This document shows positions 50,961 to 63,473 of a stretch of 64,000 nt of DNA, in pieces. Under the pieces are notes generated by a model that was given only the letters and a program-made list of their open reading frames with translations, had not been told where the DNA came from and made no database searches. Both the position numbers and the translations under genes were made by a program. Where the stretch lies: contig JBBHKE010000813.1 of NCBI GenBank assembly GCA_037447655.1, forward strand, positions 389,710 through 453,709. The letters are read 5' to 3'. Position 1 is the first letter of the stretch. Each line of letters begins with the position of its first letter. Source of the stretch: Zygnema cylindricum (Eukaryota; Streptophyta; Zygnematophyceae; Zygnematales; Zygnemataceae).

Positions 50961-52890
50961 TAATTATACAGATTAATAACTGAACCAATACTGGTTATAC
51001 AAACTACTAACTATAAAACACTAAATATACATACTAAAACTTGTACTAACACTTATTATACAAAATCATAACTGTACTAATACTAATTTTATAGAATAAT
51101 AATTGTACCAAAACTAATGATACAAACTCATAACTGTACTCACATACTAATAACTTTACTAATACTGATTATACGTACTATTAGCTTTACTAATACTGAC
51201 AGTACTAATACAGATTCTATGTACTAATAGTTGGACTAATGCAGATAATACACAAATAATTAGTATGAATATGTAGTATAAGTACAGTTAGCAGTCTGTA
51301 TGATTATTTATTAAAACAATTGTTGGCTTTTATATTTAGTATTAATACAGTGATTAACCTGCATATCTAGTAGTAATAAAGTGCTTAATTTATATATTAA
51401 GTATTAATATCATTTGTAGTCTGCATAATTAGGATTATTATTAGGATTAGTGCAGTTATTAGTAATGTAGAATTAGTATTAGGATAGTTATTAGTAATGC
51501 ATAATTAGTAATAATACTGTTATTAGTAAGTATAATCAGTATTATTATAGTTATAAGTATTCATAATACGTATTAGTACAACTATTAGTCTGTATACTTA
51601 ATATGAGTCAATAATATGAGTCCAGTTATGAGTTTGTATAATCAGTATTGGTACACTTATTAGTCGGTGTAGTTAGGATTCGTAGAGTTATTAGTCTGTA
51701 TAGTTAGTGTTAGTACAATTATTAGTAATGTTTAATTAGTATTAGGACATTCAATGTATCCTAGCTATGAGCACTTATACTAATTAAATAATAACTGTAC
51801 TACCACTAATTATACAGACTAATAAATGTAAAAATACTTATTATACATAATGTACTTATACCAATTGCATGAACTAATAATGTGTTAATACTAATTATAG
51901 AGATAAATAACTGTGTTGATATATTAATTGTATATACTAATAACTATGCTAACACTAATTATACATACTAAAAACTGTACTGGTACGAATTGTACATACT
52001 AATAACTATAGTATTACTAATTATACAGACTAATAATTGTGTTAGTACTAATGATACAGACGAATAGTAGGACTAATACCAAGTATACATTACTTAAAAC
52101 TGCTCATTTTATATTACTAACCATTGTACCAACACTAATTCTACATTACTGATAACTGCACTAACACTAATTACACAACACTAATTACGCAGAGTAATAA
52201 CTGTATTAACACCAATTAAAAAGACTAGTAACAGTACCTATACTAATTATTTATACAAATAAGCATACCAGTACTAGTTATACATACTAGTAACTGTGCT
52301 AATACTAATTTCTGACTAATAACTGTACAAGACTGATTACACTAACTCATTAGTGTACTAATACAAATTCTACATATTAATAACTGTACTTATACTTTTT
52401 TTACTAATTATGAGACAAAAACCAGTTAATACTAATTATAGGACGAATAACGTAGAAGTAATTATTATATAACGATTGTCCTAATACTAATTATACATAA
52501 CTAAAATTTGTCGTTATACTAATTATACAGTATTAGAAGTGACTAATACTAATTATATAGACTAATAATTGTGTTCACGCTAATTACACAAACTAAAATT
52601 TGTTAAGACTAACTATACAAACTAATAACTGTTATAATACTAGTTATAGAAACACTAATTATTTAGAGTTATAATTGTCTTAATACCGATTATACAGACT
52701 AATAACAATACTAATACTCATTATACATTACTAATATTTTTAGTAACTAAAATTATACAGACAAATTGTACTAATACCAATAAAACAGACTAAAAACTGT
52801 ACCAATACTAATTATACACACTTATAACTGTTCCAATACTAATTTTACAATAACTTTCTTAATGCTTATTTTATACTAAAAACTGAACTG
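50961..52890. repeat. degenerate satellite, ACTAATAACTGTACTAATAC type
   Basis: Almost 2 kb built from variants of ACTAATAACTGTACTAATAC plus TAATTATACA, roughly 25-35 bp per unit. Units read in this direction to about 51230, in the reverse complement (TTATTAGTATGTATAATTAG type) to about 51760, and forward again to the end. There are no ORFs of note. Confidence 0.9.
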
Positions 52891-52937
52891 AAACTAAGTG
52901 TTTTTTTTTCGGGCGCCCGTGGTTTTTTTTTTGGGCT

Positions 52938-53253
52938 TGTTACAAGTTACTCCGGGTTTATTTGCGGTCTCTACAAACGCTTGCGTGGCAGTACAATTTG
53001 TTTTGGAAGGCGCCGTACATATCATGTCCGCAAAGCGTTTTCTTTTTCGTACGCGCAAGTGGCTCGTATCACGACACGCTAGTTGACGTAGGCTAGCGTC
53101 ACGTGCCAGCTCACGGCGGACAAAAAAAAGTACCGTTTTCATACCATACCGTTTTCCCATTTTTCAAGTGTGAACCACGCAAGTGAGCTGAGACCAAAAC
53201 TACAACTGGAAAAAAATCAACGTTAGACATAATTTCCACAACGAATCATAACA
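52938..53253 (-). repeat. 3' LTR of decayed copia element
   Basis: The minus strand starts TGTTATGATTCGTTG and ends GTAACTTGTAACA, with TGTTA...TAACA inverted ends. A purine-rich tract (GAAGAGGGGGAT, 53254-53266) precedes it. Confidence 0.72.
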
Positions 53254-56200
53254 ATCCCCCTCTTCGATGTGGAAAACTGCAAACATAACATGTCACGCTA
53301 ACCCTAACTTTGGACGCCCTCTTACAAACACGTCATAGGTAGCTGCCTTAGTCAGTAAGTCGCTTTACATCTTTTGAAGTGACCAAATCACGTACAAAAT
53401 GCCACTGAATACGGATGTGCTTCGTACGCTTGTAAAATACTGGATTTTTAACAAGCGCCATGGAGCCCATGTTATCCGTAAAAATCTGCAAGCAGCCAAT
53501 TGAAGTCTTTAATTCACCGAGCATCTCTTTTAACCAAATTGATGCTTTGGTGGCATGGCAAGCCGCCATATACTCAGCCTCCGACGAACTTAATGCAGCT
53601 GTTGGTTGCAGACGCGAACTCCAAGAAACTGCTGCACCGCCGAACACGAATGCGTATCCGGAAGTTGACTTTCCGGAGTCAAAATCGCCACCCCAATCCG
53701 CGTTACAGTAACCGGTACAATCCAAACTTCCACTCGATTGAAATAATAGGCCGATGTCAACCGTACCGGCCAAGTATCGAAATATATGCTTCACGGCTTC
53801 TTAGTGAGCCTTCTTCGGCGCATGACAATATCGGCTGACGTATCAGCTGACGACAGAGACTGCTTCCGATATGTCAGGACTTGTACCCACACTGAGGTAC
53901 ATCAAGCTTCCGATCGCTTCTCGATACGGAACTTCAACATCTTTTTCCTCCTCAAATTTCCGAATCTGCATTTTCGGATCCAAAGGAGTACAAATCGGTT
54001 TTGCATTCAGCATGCCAAACCGTGTCAGAACTTCCCTGCAATATTGAGCCTATCTCAAATTGATGTCACCGTTAGCGTGACAAATCACCTCTATCCCCAA
54101 AATGTACCTGACTTCTTCCAAATCGGTCACCTTAAAGTGAAGGCGCAAATAAGCTTTCAGTTTATTAATTTTCTGCAGACTGTCAAAAGTCATCAGAAAA
54201 TAATCAACATAAACTAAGAAGATAATTTGATCATCTCCTTCCCCTTTAATATAAACTCCCAAATCTGACGTAGTCTGTCTAAATCCGTAATCGGTTAGTA
54301 CCGAATGTAATCGTAGATACCAAGTACGGGGCGCTTGCTTCAACCCGTATAAACACTCCCTCAGGCGCCATACCTTCCCTTCCTTTGAGGTAACTCCCTC
54401 CGAGATCTTCATTTCACTTTTTCCTCAAGCTCGCAGTTTAAGAAGGCGGTTTCGACATCCATTTGATGGATGCGTTTCTTTCCAACTGCCGCAATTGCAA
54501 TAATCATCCGCAAAGAGTCAAATTTTACGACTGGCGCATATGTCTCTGTAAACTCAATCCGTTCCTGTTGCTGAAAACCCTTGCACACTAATCTAGCCTT
54601 ATACTTAATTAATTCTCCAGAAGCTCCAGTTTTTGTCTTGAAAATCCACTTCGCATCGATCGACATTTTCCCTTCCGGTAAATAAACTTCCTCAAATGTT
54701 CGATTTTCAACAATGGATTTTTATTCTTTCTCCCATGTCGGTTGCCATTTCTACTTCCAATCACCCGAATTTCTTGCTTCAGAGTATGAACGCGGGTCAC
54801 CGACGGAGTTCTCACAAAGTGATTGCTATAGGAGGAAATCCTCCTCTTTAGTCGCCGAAATGAAGTAATGTGAGTTTTCAACATTTCCTCCTTTTCGGTC
54901 GAAAGATAATCTAGCCGGCTTTCTCCCCTTAGTTTCTCGTGTAGTCCTTCGTAAATTAATATATGTCTCCTTATCTTTATCAAATTCATTTTGACTTGAA
55001 GAGGAAGATTTTGAATTTGTGGAATTCCGTGATTCGGATGACATTCGAGAATTTGAATGTCGCCATTCAATGTCAATGTTTTCAATTTCTTTTTCAATGC
55101 CCAGCTTTCGTTTCCCCCTTTTAACATTGACAGCCGCATCAGCCTCAATTTCATCATCCGACTCCTCAATGTCCAGGAAATTTGAGGTTTCGGCTTCTTC
55201 TTGAAAATCCAAATTTCTCCGCAATTTTGCCGATCCTTCAATTCCAGATTTCAGGTCCTCGTGAAAATTAACATTTCGTGATTCAGTAATCATATGCCGT
55301 GAGGGGTCATAAATTCGGTAAAGATTCCCTCGCGAGCTATATCCTACAAAAATTCCCGACCAACTTCTTGATGTAAATTTTCCACGTAGATTTTGTGATT
55401 CTACATAGACGGTAACGCGACATCCCCAAATCTTTAAATGATGAAGAGTTGGTTTCCGACCGTACCACAAGTCATGAGGTGTTATATTGCCCGAGACGGA
55501 AGTAAGTCGCCGATTACATATGTAGTTGGCGGTTAAGATTGCATCTCCCTAAAGTGATATAGAACGACCGGATGCATGCACCATAGCTCGGACCATTTTT
55601 CGAGTGTCCGATTTTTGCGTTTAGCCACTCCATTTGATTTCGGAGAGTAAGATCTCGTATATTGATGTTTTATCCCCCATTCTCGACAATATCCATCAAA
55701 AGCAATAAATTCACCGCCATTATCCGTACGAATGGATTTCAATTTTCGCTCACATTCTCGTTCCGCCATGATGTGCCACTCCTTAAACCTTTCTAAAGCC
55801 TCAGATTTATGTTTTAAAAGAATCACGCATGAAAATCGTGAGTAATCATCGACAATAACCATAATGTAACGATTTCCACCAATGCTCTTCGGTTTCACAT
55901 GTCCACACAAATCAATGTGGATTAATTCAAGAGGATGAGAAGACCAAAAGTTGATATCTTTCGGTGGATGAGGTTTCCGAATTTGCTTCCCTTGACTACA
56001 CCCCTCACATCCATTAACTTTTTCGCCCTAAGCCAAATCTAACCCTCTCACACAACCGGTTTTGATCATCCTCTTTAAGTTCCCCTCAGATGTATGACAC
56101 ATCCGGTGATGCCAAAGACTTAAATCACCTTTAAATTCCAAAATTTGATTCAAAATCATATTCGGATGTGCATCAACCTTAGACCGCTGCCAAACTAATC

Positions 56201-57484
56201 GACTATGCATATTTTCCGTAACTTCCCCTTCACCAATGATGACTCGTTTTTTATTAACAATGCGAATCGTCGAATCTCAAAAAGCATATACACTATCACC
56301 CGTGCGTTGGATCTGCGTGACACTCAATAAGTTAACCGAACCATCGAGGATATAAAGTACGTTGACCAAACGGGTCGGAGTGACACGCTCTCTCCCTTCG
56401 AAATTCAATGTGGGGAGGTCTAAACGGACGGTTCCCACATTGGTGACAAAAATTACTTGTCCACTTGCAACCGTAATTTTATTTGGAATTGTCAATCGTC
56501 GCAAGTCATCAAAGAGTGTCACATCGGTGCAAACATGATGTGATGCTCTCGTATCAATCACCCACTCCTTCTCCACATTTCAGTTTTCTGTAGATGAATT
56601 AACCAAGAGGTTGAGACAATTGAAAATCTGAGCATTTTGTTCCTCTTCCTTTCATATCCACCGTCTTCGAAAAACTGTCCTTGACCGCCAAAACGGCCAC
56701 CACCACGGCCACAACCACGGCCTCCAAAGCGTCCTCTTCCTTTGCTGCCTATGCGGCCTCCTCCGCGGTCGCCGTTAAAGCCACCACGGCCTCCATTAAA
56801 TCATCCTCTACCGCCTCCAACTTCTCCTTCCGATTTTGTATAGCATTAAGAACTTAAGTGCCCCCATTTGCCGCAAGAGTAACATTGCCGATCGGGACAT
56901 GACACCGCCAAATGTCCAAATTTGTTGCAATGAAAACAAGTGACAGAATTCAGGTCGGGGGTGGACGAAAAGGGCTTTGGATTTCCGTTTTTCCCTTGTC
57001 CCCTTCCTCTACCTCTCGGGCCTCCTCCCCTTCCTCCTCCTCTTCCGCCATCACGGAGATAAGATAAGTCGGCGGAATTAGAATTGGTTGAATTAAATAA
57101 ACGGGAGGGAGGAGTGCTCCGAGAAAGACTCCCTCGATTATCTGCGTTATCTTTCAAGTATAATAGAATAAATGAATAAGTCAACCTCTTTTTCACACTC
57201 AAGATTTCTTTTAGATGGACAAGCCTCTCCGGCAAGGCATTAAGAAAGTCGGTCACCTTGTCCGCCTCAATAACAAACTAACCGGTAGCCGCTAGTCGTT
57301 CCACAATCAGATTGTATCGTTTTGAAGCGTCTCCAATCCGACTTATTTGAAGTCATCTTCAAATTCATAAATTCTTTATATGCATGTTGACCGCAATTTT
57401 GAATTCATTTTTCAAATTCGTTTTCAATGGCCCGCCAACATTCATATGCAGAATCATGTGTCAAGAAATAATCATGAACTGTTG
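53254..57484 (-). mobile_element. decayed copia element: rest of gag, protease, integrase, RT, RNase H
   Basis: Reading on the minus strand from 57484: Gag (YFLTHDSAYECWRAIENEFE; two zinc knuckles CFHCNKFGHLAVSC and CYSCGKWGHL), protease with a mutated motif (IDTRASHH instead of IDTGASHH), pre-integrase (LWHHRMCHTSEGNLKRM), integrase (VIVDDYSRFSCVILLKHK; RTDNGGEF), RT (KARLVCKGFQQQ; FLVYVDYFLMTF where YVDD is expected) and RNase H (YCNADWGGD; SSSEAEYMAACHATKASIW). The order protease-integrase-RT marks it as Ty1/copia. Many frame breaks and the two active-site changes show it is dead. Gag continues at 61913 beyond an inserted element. Confidence 0.9.
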
Positions 57485-58455
57485 TGTTGTTTTGAAAAGT
57501 TAGTTTCGTGCGTAAGAGACTAACTGTGCGTATCTGCTAAGTGGATTTAATATGGAGGCTCGAATAGATTCACGGACTGGGGGAGCGAACGTACGAATAT
57601 AATTAAAGTGGCGTGAACAGGCACTAACAAATGGATGGCGGATCGCGAAGCGATCCAATATGTCAAAACAAAATATTGAAATAGGAGTCGTTAGTACTGC
57701 GGAGCTGCGACGCAGTTAAGTCAACGCAGCTGCGGCTATTTTTATGATCCGAACGGAAAAACGCAGCCAGCGCAGCTAGCGCAGCTGCTGATAATATGAA
57801 TAGCATAGATTTTGAGTAATGATGATTGTACGATAGTGGTAGCTTAGTAGTTGCTTAGCAGTAGCTTGGTTTTCTGACATATGAAGAGTACGGTGTAAAT
57901 ATTCTGTAAAACAGAGGTTTGTCTTTTTGACTAATTAGTTTATTAGAGTAGATACAGTACGGTTGGTATGCCTCCGTACATTCAGTAGTCTGAGTATAAC
58001 TTGCAGGACTTAGATTATTTTATGGATCGCAGTCAAGTTAATCAAAGTAATGGCAGACTGTTTTCTGCATCTTTGACATGTTGGTGTGATCACTCTGTTT
58101 AGTTCTTTCAAGTGAAACTTTGTGGAGTTAGTCTATGATATAGAATCTATATGTGCGTGAAGTTTCATTGTATTCCAGTATCTGTGTATGATTCTATGAA
58201 CAGTCTAAGTGGTTAGTTTGTGAAGCTGTCAGCTATTTTTGGGAAACTCTGGAGCTTATATCTTCTAGATGCCTTGGTGGATTTGGCTGTAACTTTGTGA
58301 GTTTACATTTTATATGGTATAATGCACATTGGTGCAGTTTGAGGTGATTCAGTTTATTTTGAAGTAATCTGTGTTGTCTGAAACACAACTGTTTTTGAGG
58401 TGGTCTGTGGGTGTTTCCGTGAGTAATCCATGGCTGAAATAGGCTATGGACAACA
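57485..58455 (+). repeat. 5' LTR of gag-only element
   Basis: It carries a cluster of GCAGC/GCGCAGC motifs (about 57700-57790). The gag ATG (58430) lies 26 nt before its end. The PBS CGTTATGGGCCCA follows at 58456-58468. Confidence 0.85.
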
Positions 58456-59527
58456 CGTTATGGGCCCACACCCATGGCTACCCATATTCGATGGATCAAA
58501 ATATCACTACTGGAAGTGTGCACTCGAGAGCTACTTTGAGATGATGGAGCTAACGGACGTGGTGGACGGTACCCTGGCTGAAACATCAAATGGGTGGAAA
58601 AGAAAAAATCATGAGTGTCTAAAGGTTATCAAGAACTCCCTCACTGAGGATTTAGTAATGCCATATCTAAGTTTAAAAAAGGCAGGTGAATTATGGAAGT
58701 GCTTAGAATGTATGTATACAAAGACTTCATTATATCATTGGCTTAGCATTGTTACCAAAATAGTTGAACACAAGTATCTAGGAGGTAGTATGGAGAAACA
58801 CTGTATTAACTTACAAGTATTATTTGCAGAAAATGATTTGGCAAGAGGAAACTTTACAGATGCTCAACAAGCTATTTTGTTGATGAGAAGTCTACCTAAA
58901 GAATATAAGAGTGCACTGGATCGATTGACTTTAATTGATAAAAAGGATTGGAGTTTAACTGCAGCTAGACGAGTTGTTCTAGATGAAGAAGCTAATAGAA
59001 AGGTTTTATCAAGTGAAAGGAACATAAAGGAATCTAAGTCTCAGTTTCAGAAAAGTAAAGGTAATAGTGAGTTCGGAGATCGGCCTAAGAATTGTTTTTA
59101 CCGTAATGATTTAGGACATACCTTCAGGGTATGTCCATCGTATAAAAGTGCATGTGTTACACGGAATTTCAGAGATGGATGGGACAACAACCTAGTCCGA
59201 CCCCCAACAAGAAGGGAATCAAGTGCTTTCGTGAGCGAGGGACAAGAATCGATAGATAACGAAAGGCATGCACCGAGTGTTGACGAATTTATTTATTTAC
59301 CAACCTTGTGTGTTGTTCGGAATGAAGAGAAAGAGGTGACAGAAAAGGATGCGGTTATCGACAATATCTCTTATGATATAATGGATGACACAAACTTACT
59401 AAAGGAAAAGGCAACTACAATAAGAGAAGTCGAAGGAAGTGAAAGGCACATGGAAGCGGAGGAAAATTTATCATCACTGAAAATAGTGAGGAAAAAGATG
59501 AGAGTGGGAAAGACTCGGTATGTGTGA
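58430..59527 (+). CDS. Gag of non-autonomous LTR element
   Basis: A 365-aa Gag starting inside the LTR with MAEIGYGQH, then VMGPHPWLPIFDGSKYHYWK, the copia Gag N-terminal motif in which VMGP spans the primer site. The core includes LWKCLECMYTKTSLYHWLSI and LLMRSLPKEYKSALDRL. The knuckle is degenerate (CFYRNDLGHTFRVC, second Cys lost). The C-terminal third is acidic. The frame ends TGA at 59527. It is intact in length, and a Gag from such elements could be packaged by a related autonomous copia element (inference). Confidence 0.82.
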   Translation: MAEIGYGQHVMGPHPWLPIFDGSKYHYWKCALESYFEMMELTDVVDGTLAETSNGWKRKNHECLKVIKNSLTEDLVMPYLSLKKAGELWKCLECMYTKTSLYHWLSIVTKIVEHKYLGGSMEKHCINLQVLFAENDLARGNFTDAQQAILLMRSLPKEYKSALDRLTLIDKKDWSLTAARRVVLDEEANRKVLSSERNIKESKSQFQKSKGNSEFGDRPKNCFYRNDLGHTFRVCPSYKSACVTRNFRDGWDNNLVRPPTRRESSAFVSEGQESIDNERHAPSVDEFIYLPTLCVVRNEEKEVTEKDAVIDNISYDIMDDTNLLKEKATTIREVEGSERHMEAEENLSSLKIVRKKMRVGKTRYV

Positions 59528-59631
59528 CTTATTCTTGTGATAAATTGGTGTGTGAGAATGATGTAGAGGGAGAAGAGATTCCTGAAGTAAGGGGAGTTAA
59601 AGAAGTAATATTAAAATTGGTTGAAGAATAG

Positions 59632-60117
59632 GTGTTAGAAAAGGAGAACACTAAAATGAAAACAGAACTTAGAGAAAAGGAAAGAGAAGATGATGAGATA
59701 GGAAAGAGTGAATTTACACAAAATGGGGACTTAAAATCAGAAGTGGAAAATACTGTGGGTTTAAAAATTATTGAACTCAGCAAAAAACCGACAAAAACTG
59801 TTAAGAACATGAGGCTAAAGAAGAAGGTTCATGAGAGCGAAAAAAATCATAAATTTGGAGGAATATGGAAAATAAGAAAGAATACTAGGAAGAGGAAAGA
59901 GAAGCTAATTAAAAAGAAAATCAGAATTAATATATTGAAAATACTTACACATAATAGAAGTGGCAAATCTATGGTAAAAGACCAGAAATTAGTGAGGAAA
60001 ACAACACTTTATAGAGGTAATGGGAAGGGAAACCATGGAAATATTACAACGTGTATGAACAGATCAAAAAGGGATAAGAAAACTAGAAAAAAAAACAGAT
60101 TGCGAAAAAACTGTTAA
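59632..60117 (+). pseudogene. Lys/Glu-rich ORF downstream of gag
   Basis: An open stretch with a non-ATG beginning, rich in Lys, Arg and Glu (MKTELREKEREDDEIGKSEF), ending NRLRKNC. It lies between gag and the 3' LTR and may be a continuation of the gag-like frame after stops. No domain recognised. Confidence 0.35.
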
Positions 60118-60949
60118 AGAAGTAACATGTCACAAAATCGATCACACCGAAAAAGCGCAACCGAGAACAGTGAGAGAATGTGTAACGGGAAAATGGGGAG
60201 ACTTCAGCGATGTAATAGGGAATTTTATGAGAAATTGGTACAATAGCGTCAATAACATATATCTAAGGAAATGGATGGTGTGGAAATATCTAACAAGGAG
60301 AATGTACAGCAATTGTTTGATAAAAGTGTGTAGAAAAAAGATTTTCAACAAATCTGATAACATAGCTAAGTGACGATTGCGAGTGGAAATTCGGATTTAC
60401 TGAAGAGTGTTATAGCATTAGTGAAGGGACAGTCTGGCTTTATTACAGGACGAATGTTCCAAGGTGGCAGTTTTCAAGAAGGTAAAGGATGGGAAACGGC
60501 AACGTCAACATAAGCAAAGGTGACGTGTTGGCCTTGCTAAATTTTTGAATGATAATTAGTGGAGGTTGTGAAAGAGAATTTTTAATCTCTAAATATTTTT
60601 ACATTCTTGTTTTTGTTAGAGTAGATATATCTACATACAGAATGGACAATTCAGTCTAAAGCTTTAGGGGAGTGTTGAGTTTGAAAGTTGTAGTCTCAGT
60701 AGATGAGGCTGTAACGAAGAAGTTAAGGATAAAAAAGAGCGCCTGCTAGGGCTGCGAGGCTATAAGGAAGAAGTTAAGGATAAAAAGGAGCGATTGCTAT
60801 AGCTGCGATGTCAAAATAACGCAGCATGGCACCATAGCAGTACACGCTGCACTTTTACTGCGCTGCGATATCGAACTAGCGCAGCGTAGCAACATAGCAT
60901 TACACGCTGCATATTTTTCTGGGTGCACGAAACTAAATTTTCAGGGGAG

Positions 60950-61907
60950 TGTTGTTTTGGAAAGTTAGTTTCGTGCGTACGAGACTAACTGTGCGTAACT
61001 GCTAAGTGGATTTAATATGGAGGCTCAAATAGATTCACGGATTGGGGGAGCGAACGTACGAATATAATTAAAGTGGCGTGAACAGGCACTAACAAATGGA
61101 TGGAGGATCGCGAAGTGATCCGATATGTCAAAACAAAATATTAAAATAGGAGTCGTTGGTACGGCGGAGCTGCGACGCAGTTAAGTCAACGCAGTTGCGG
61201 CTATTTTTATGATCCGTATAGAAAAACGCAGCCAGCGCAGCTAGCGCAGCTGCTGATAATATGAATAGGATAGATTTTGAGTAATGATGATTGTACGATA
61301 GTGGTAGCTTAGTAGTTGCTTAGCGGTGACATACGAAGAGTGCGGTGTAAATATTCAGTAAAACTGAGGTTTGTCTTTTTGACTAATTAGTTTATTTGAG
61401 TAGATACAGTACGGCTGGTATGCCTCCGTACATGCAGTAGTCTGAGTATAACTTGCAGGACTTAGATTATTTTATGGATCGCAGTCAAGTTAATCAAAGT
61501 AATGGCAGACTGTTTTCTGCATCTTTGACCTGTTGGTGTGATCACTTTGTTTGGTGATTTCATGTGAAACTTTGTGGAGTTATTCTATGATCTAGAATAT
61601 ATATGTGTGTGAAGTTTCATTGTATTCCAGTATCGTTGTAAGATTCTGTGAACAGTCTAAGTGGTTAGTTTGTGAAGCTGTCATCTATTTTTGGGAAACT
61701 CTAGAGCTTATATCTTCCAGATGCCTTGGTGGATTTGGCTGTCACTTTGTGAGTTTACATTATATATATTATACTGCACATTGGTGGAGTTTGAGGTGAT
61801 TATGATTATTGTGGAGTAATCTGTGTTGTCTGAAACACATTTGTTTTTGAGGTAGTCTGCGGGTGTTTCCGTGAGTAATCCATGGCTGAAATAGGCTATG
61901 GACAACA
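60950..61907 (+). repeat. 3' LTR of gag-only element
   Basis: Colinear with the 5' LTR. It ends ...ATGGCTGAAATAGG then CTATGGACAACA and therefore carries its own copy of the gag start codon (61882). Confidence 0.88.
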
Positions 61908-61912
61908 TGTAG

Positions 61913-62474
61913 GTGTGCAAGTTTGCATTAATCTGGTATAGGCGGCAACATTCCTACGTCTCCATTTATTTCTAGCCTTGCGACCAGAAATCGACATAGG
62001 CTCCTCTCCTGTAACAATCTTCCAAAAACGCCGAAGTTCGAACTGTTCTTGAATATATCTCTTCCAGATGTAGTAGTTCGTTCCATTAAAGAGAACGACT
62101 TTGCCGGGCATCTACATCAGTTTATCAACCTCCTCATCGTCGTCTTCCTCCAAGTCAAATTCATCTTCAGCTTCGAATTTTCCTTTCCGGATTCTTTCTC
62201 TCCTTTCATATTCAGTTTCTCCATCCACGTAACCGCTACCTCCTCTATTGTAGACTTGCAACCTGCCCCCTTGAGGGGCAGCTGCGAGCACGCCTTGAAG
62301 AACTCCAGTCAAAAGTGTCTGAAGCCTCTCCTCTGTGAGAAACATCCCTTCTTCGCTTCTTGCTATTGTACAGAAGTATCTGCATCTTCGTCTTCTTTGA
62401 ATTGTGCAGCACTGAAACCCCCACGACTCAGCTCTAAAGTATGAAACTGCGCAGGAGCAAACTGTGGAGCTGCG
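61913..62474 (-). pseudogene. copia Gag N-terminal part (continues from 57484)
   Basis: The minus strand encodes MFLTEERLQTLLTGVLQG, an acidic stretch, a TAG at 62112-62114, then in the same frame MPGKVVLFNGTNYYIWKRYI and RRNVAAYTRLMQTCTPT. The reading continues at 57479 across the inserted element. Its 5' side is cut by the LTR at 62475. Confidence 0.85.
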
Positions 62475-63473
62475 TGCAATTCTGTGTCCTCCATTGGACC
62501 ACAGAATACAGGAAGCCTCTAGATAGTATTTAACTAACCCACTTCAAGCCACAACCACTACTGTCCAGGAAGGCAAAATGATAGTTTGACTGCACCCTAC
62601 TGCAACCTGGACTCCCCTGAGTCTGTAGCAAAAAAAATAACTGAAAACGGCCAATGTGCCGATAAGTTATGAGGCAGCAAAAATGCCAATTTGTACAAAC
62701 TCTCAAAGGGAGAGGTGACTAACTACCAAAATTTTCTAAGTCCTGATTCCCTCTAATAACTTCTATCTACTGAAGTACGGACCAATCAGATTACAGTACC
62801 GTACAAAAAAGTACTATTGCTGGTGTACCTTTTGTACGGCATATGTACGACAAGGCTTAAATACTGACGCGTGTCGGATTTTCACTCGTCCGTACGTTCC
62901 TCGTAATTCCCATGACCGAATGTCATCTCTCCACGTGGCTCCAAGTCATGCCACGTCATAAAACGCCAAATTGACCTTTCCGAATCTCGGCAAAGACGTA
63001 TGCCGTTGGATGCGAACCGGCATTAATTCTCGTCCGTCGAAACAAATATCAGATTCATTTGTTTCGTGCGGGATCCAGTTCGCACTGAATTTAACCCGTT
63101 CTATGATGTAACATTTACATATCCGTCAATCGGATTATGCGATGTAACATACTTTAAATACAAATCACACCCTATGTACTCTAACGAACATCTACGACAG
63201 ACTGGTTAGAGCGGACGGCTACGCCAAGCTCTACCGGTCGGGGGTTCGAGTCATGTTGGACTCAACCTTTTTGTAGAGAGTGACTTAAGATCACTCTCTA
63301 ACCTTGTCTATGGAGCGGAGGCAGCCATGGCTCCATCACTCTCTCTCTCTTTTAGTGACTACAACAAGTATGGGGGTAAGAGAGAGGAGATGAAGACAAG
63401 CTCCCTGCATGTTCCCCTTTTCCGCTAATATTAAGACTTAGAAAATAACAAAAAAAAACTATTTATTTCAACA
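62475..63473 (-). repeat. copia family-1 LTR (3' LTR of an element leaving the window)
   Basis: It is 999 bp and matches 1188-2180 in order. The minus strand begins TGTTGAAATAAATAG and ends GAATTGCA. Just right of it AATAAAGGGAG (63474-63484) is a polypurine tract. Pol follows to its right, and unrelated gag sequence lies to its left, so it is a 3' LTR. Confidence 0.85.

Larger units (their letters stand above)
57485..61907 (+). mobile_element. gag-only LTR retrotransposon inserted in copia gag
   Basis: The 971- and 958-bp LTRs (57485-58455 and 60950-61907) start TGTTGTTTTG and end GGACAACA. The flanks TGTTG (57480-57484) and TGTAG (61908-61912) are a 5-bp target duplication with one mismatch. 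Removing the element restores an unbroken gag frame (QTCTPT then VHDYFLTHDS) in the host copia. The internal region codes a Gag and a Lys/Glu-rich stretch but no protease, RT or integrase, so it is non-autonomous. A purine tract (TTTTCAGGGGAG) precedes the 3' LTR. Confidence 0.88.

Noticed and set aside
53786-54217. Plus-strand ORF over the copia RT region
   Set aside because: It is antisense to well-recognised RT sequence and has no independent support.
60950-61907. Start of a second tandem gag-only element because it includes the gag ATG
   Set aside because: Homology stops exactly at GGACAACA, the LTR end, and the host gag resumes after a 5-bp target copy. The ATG is part of the LTR.
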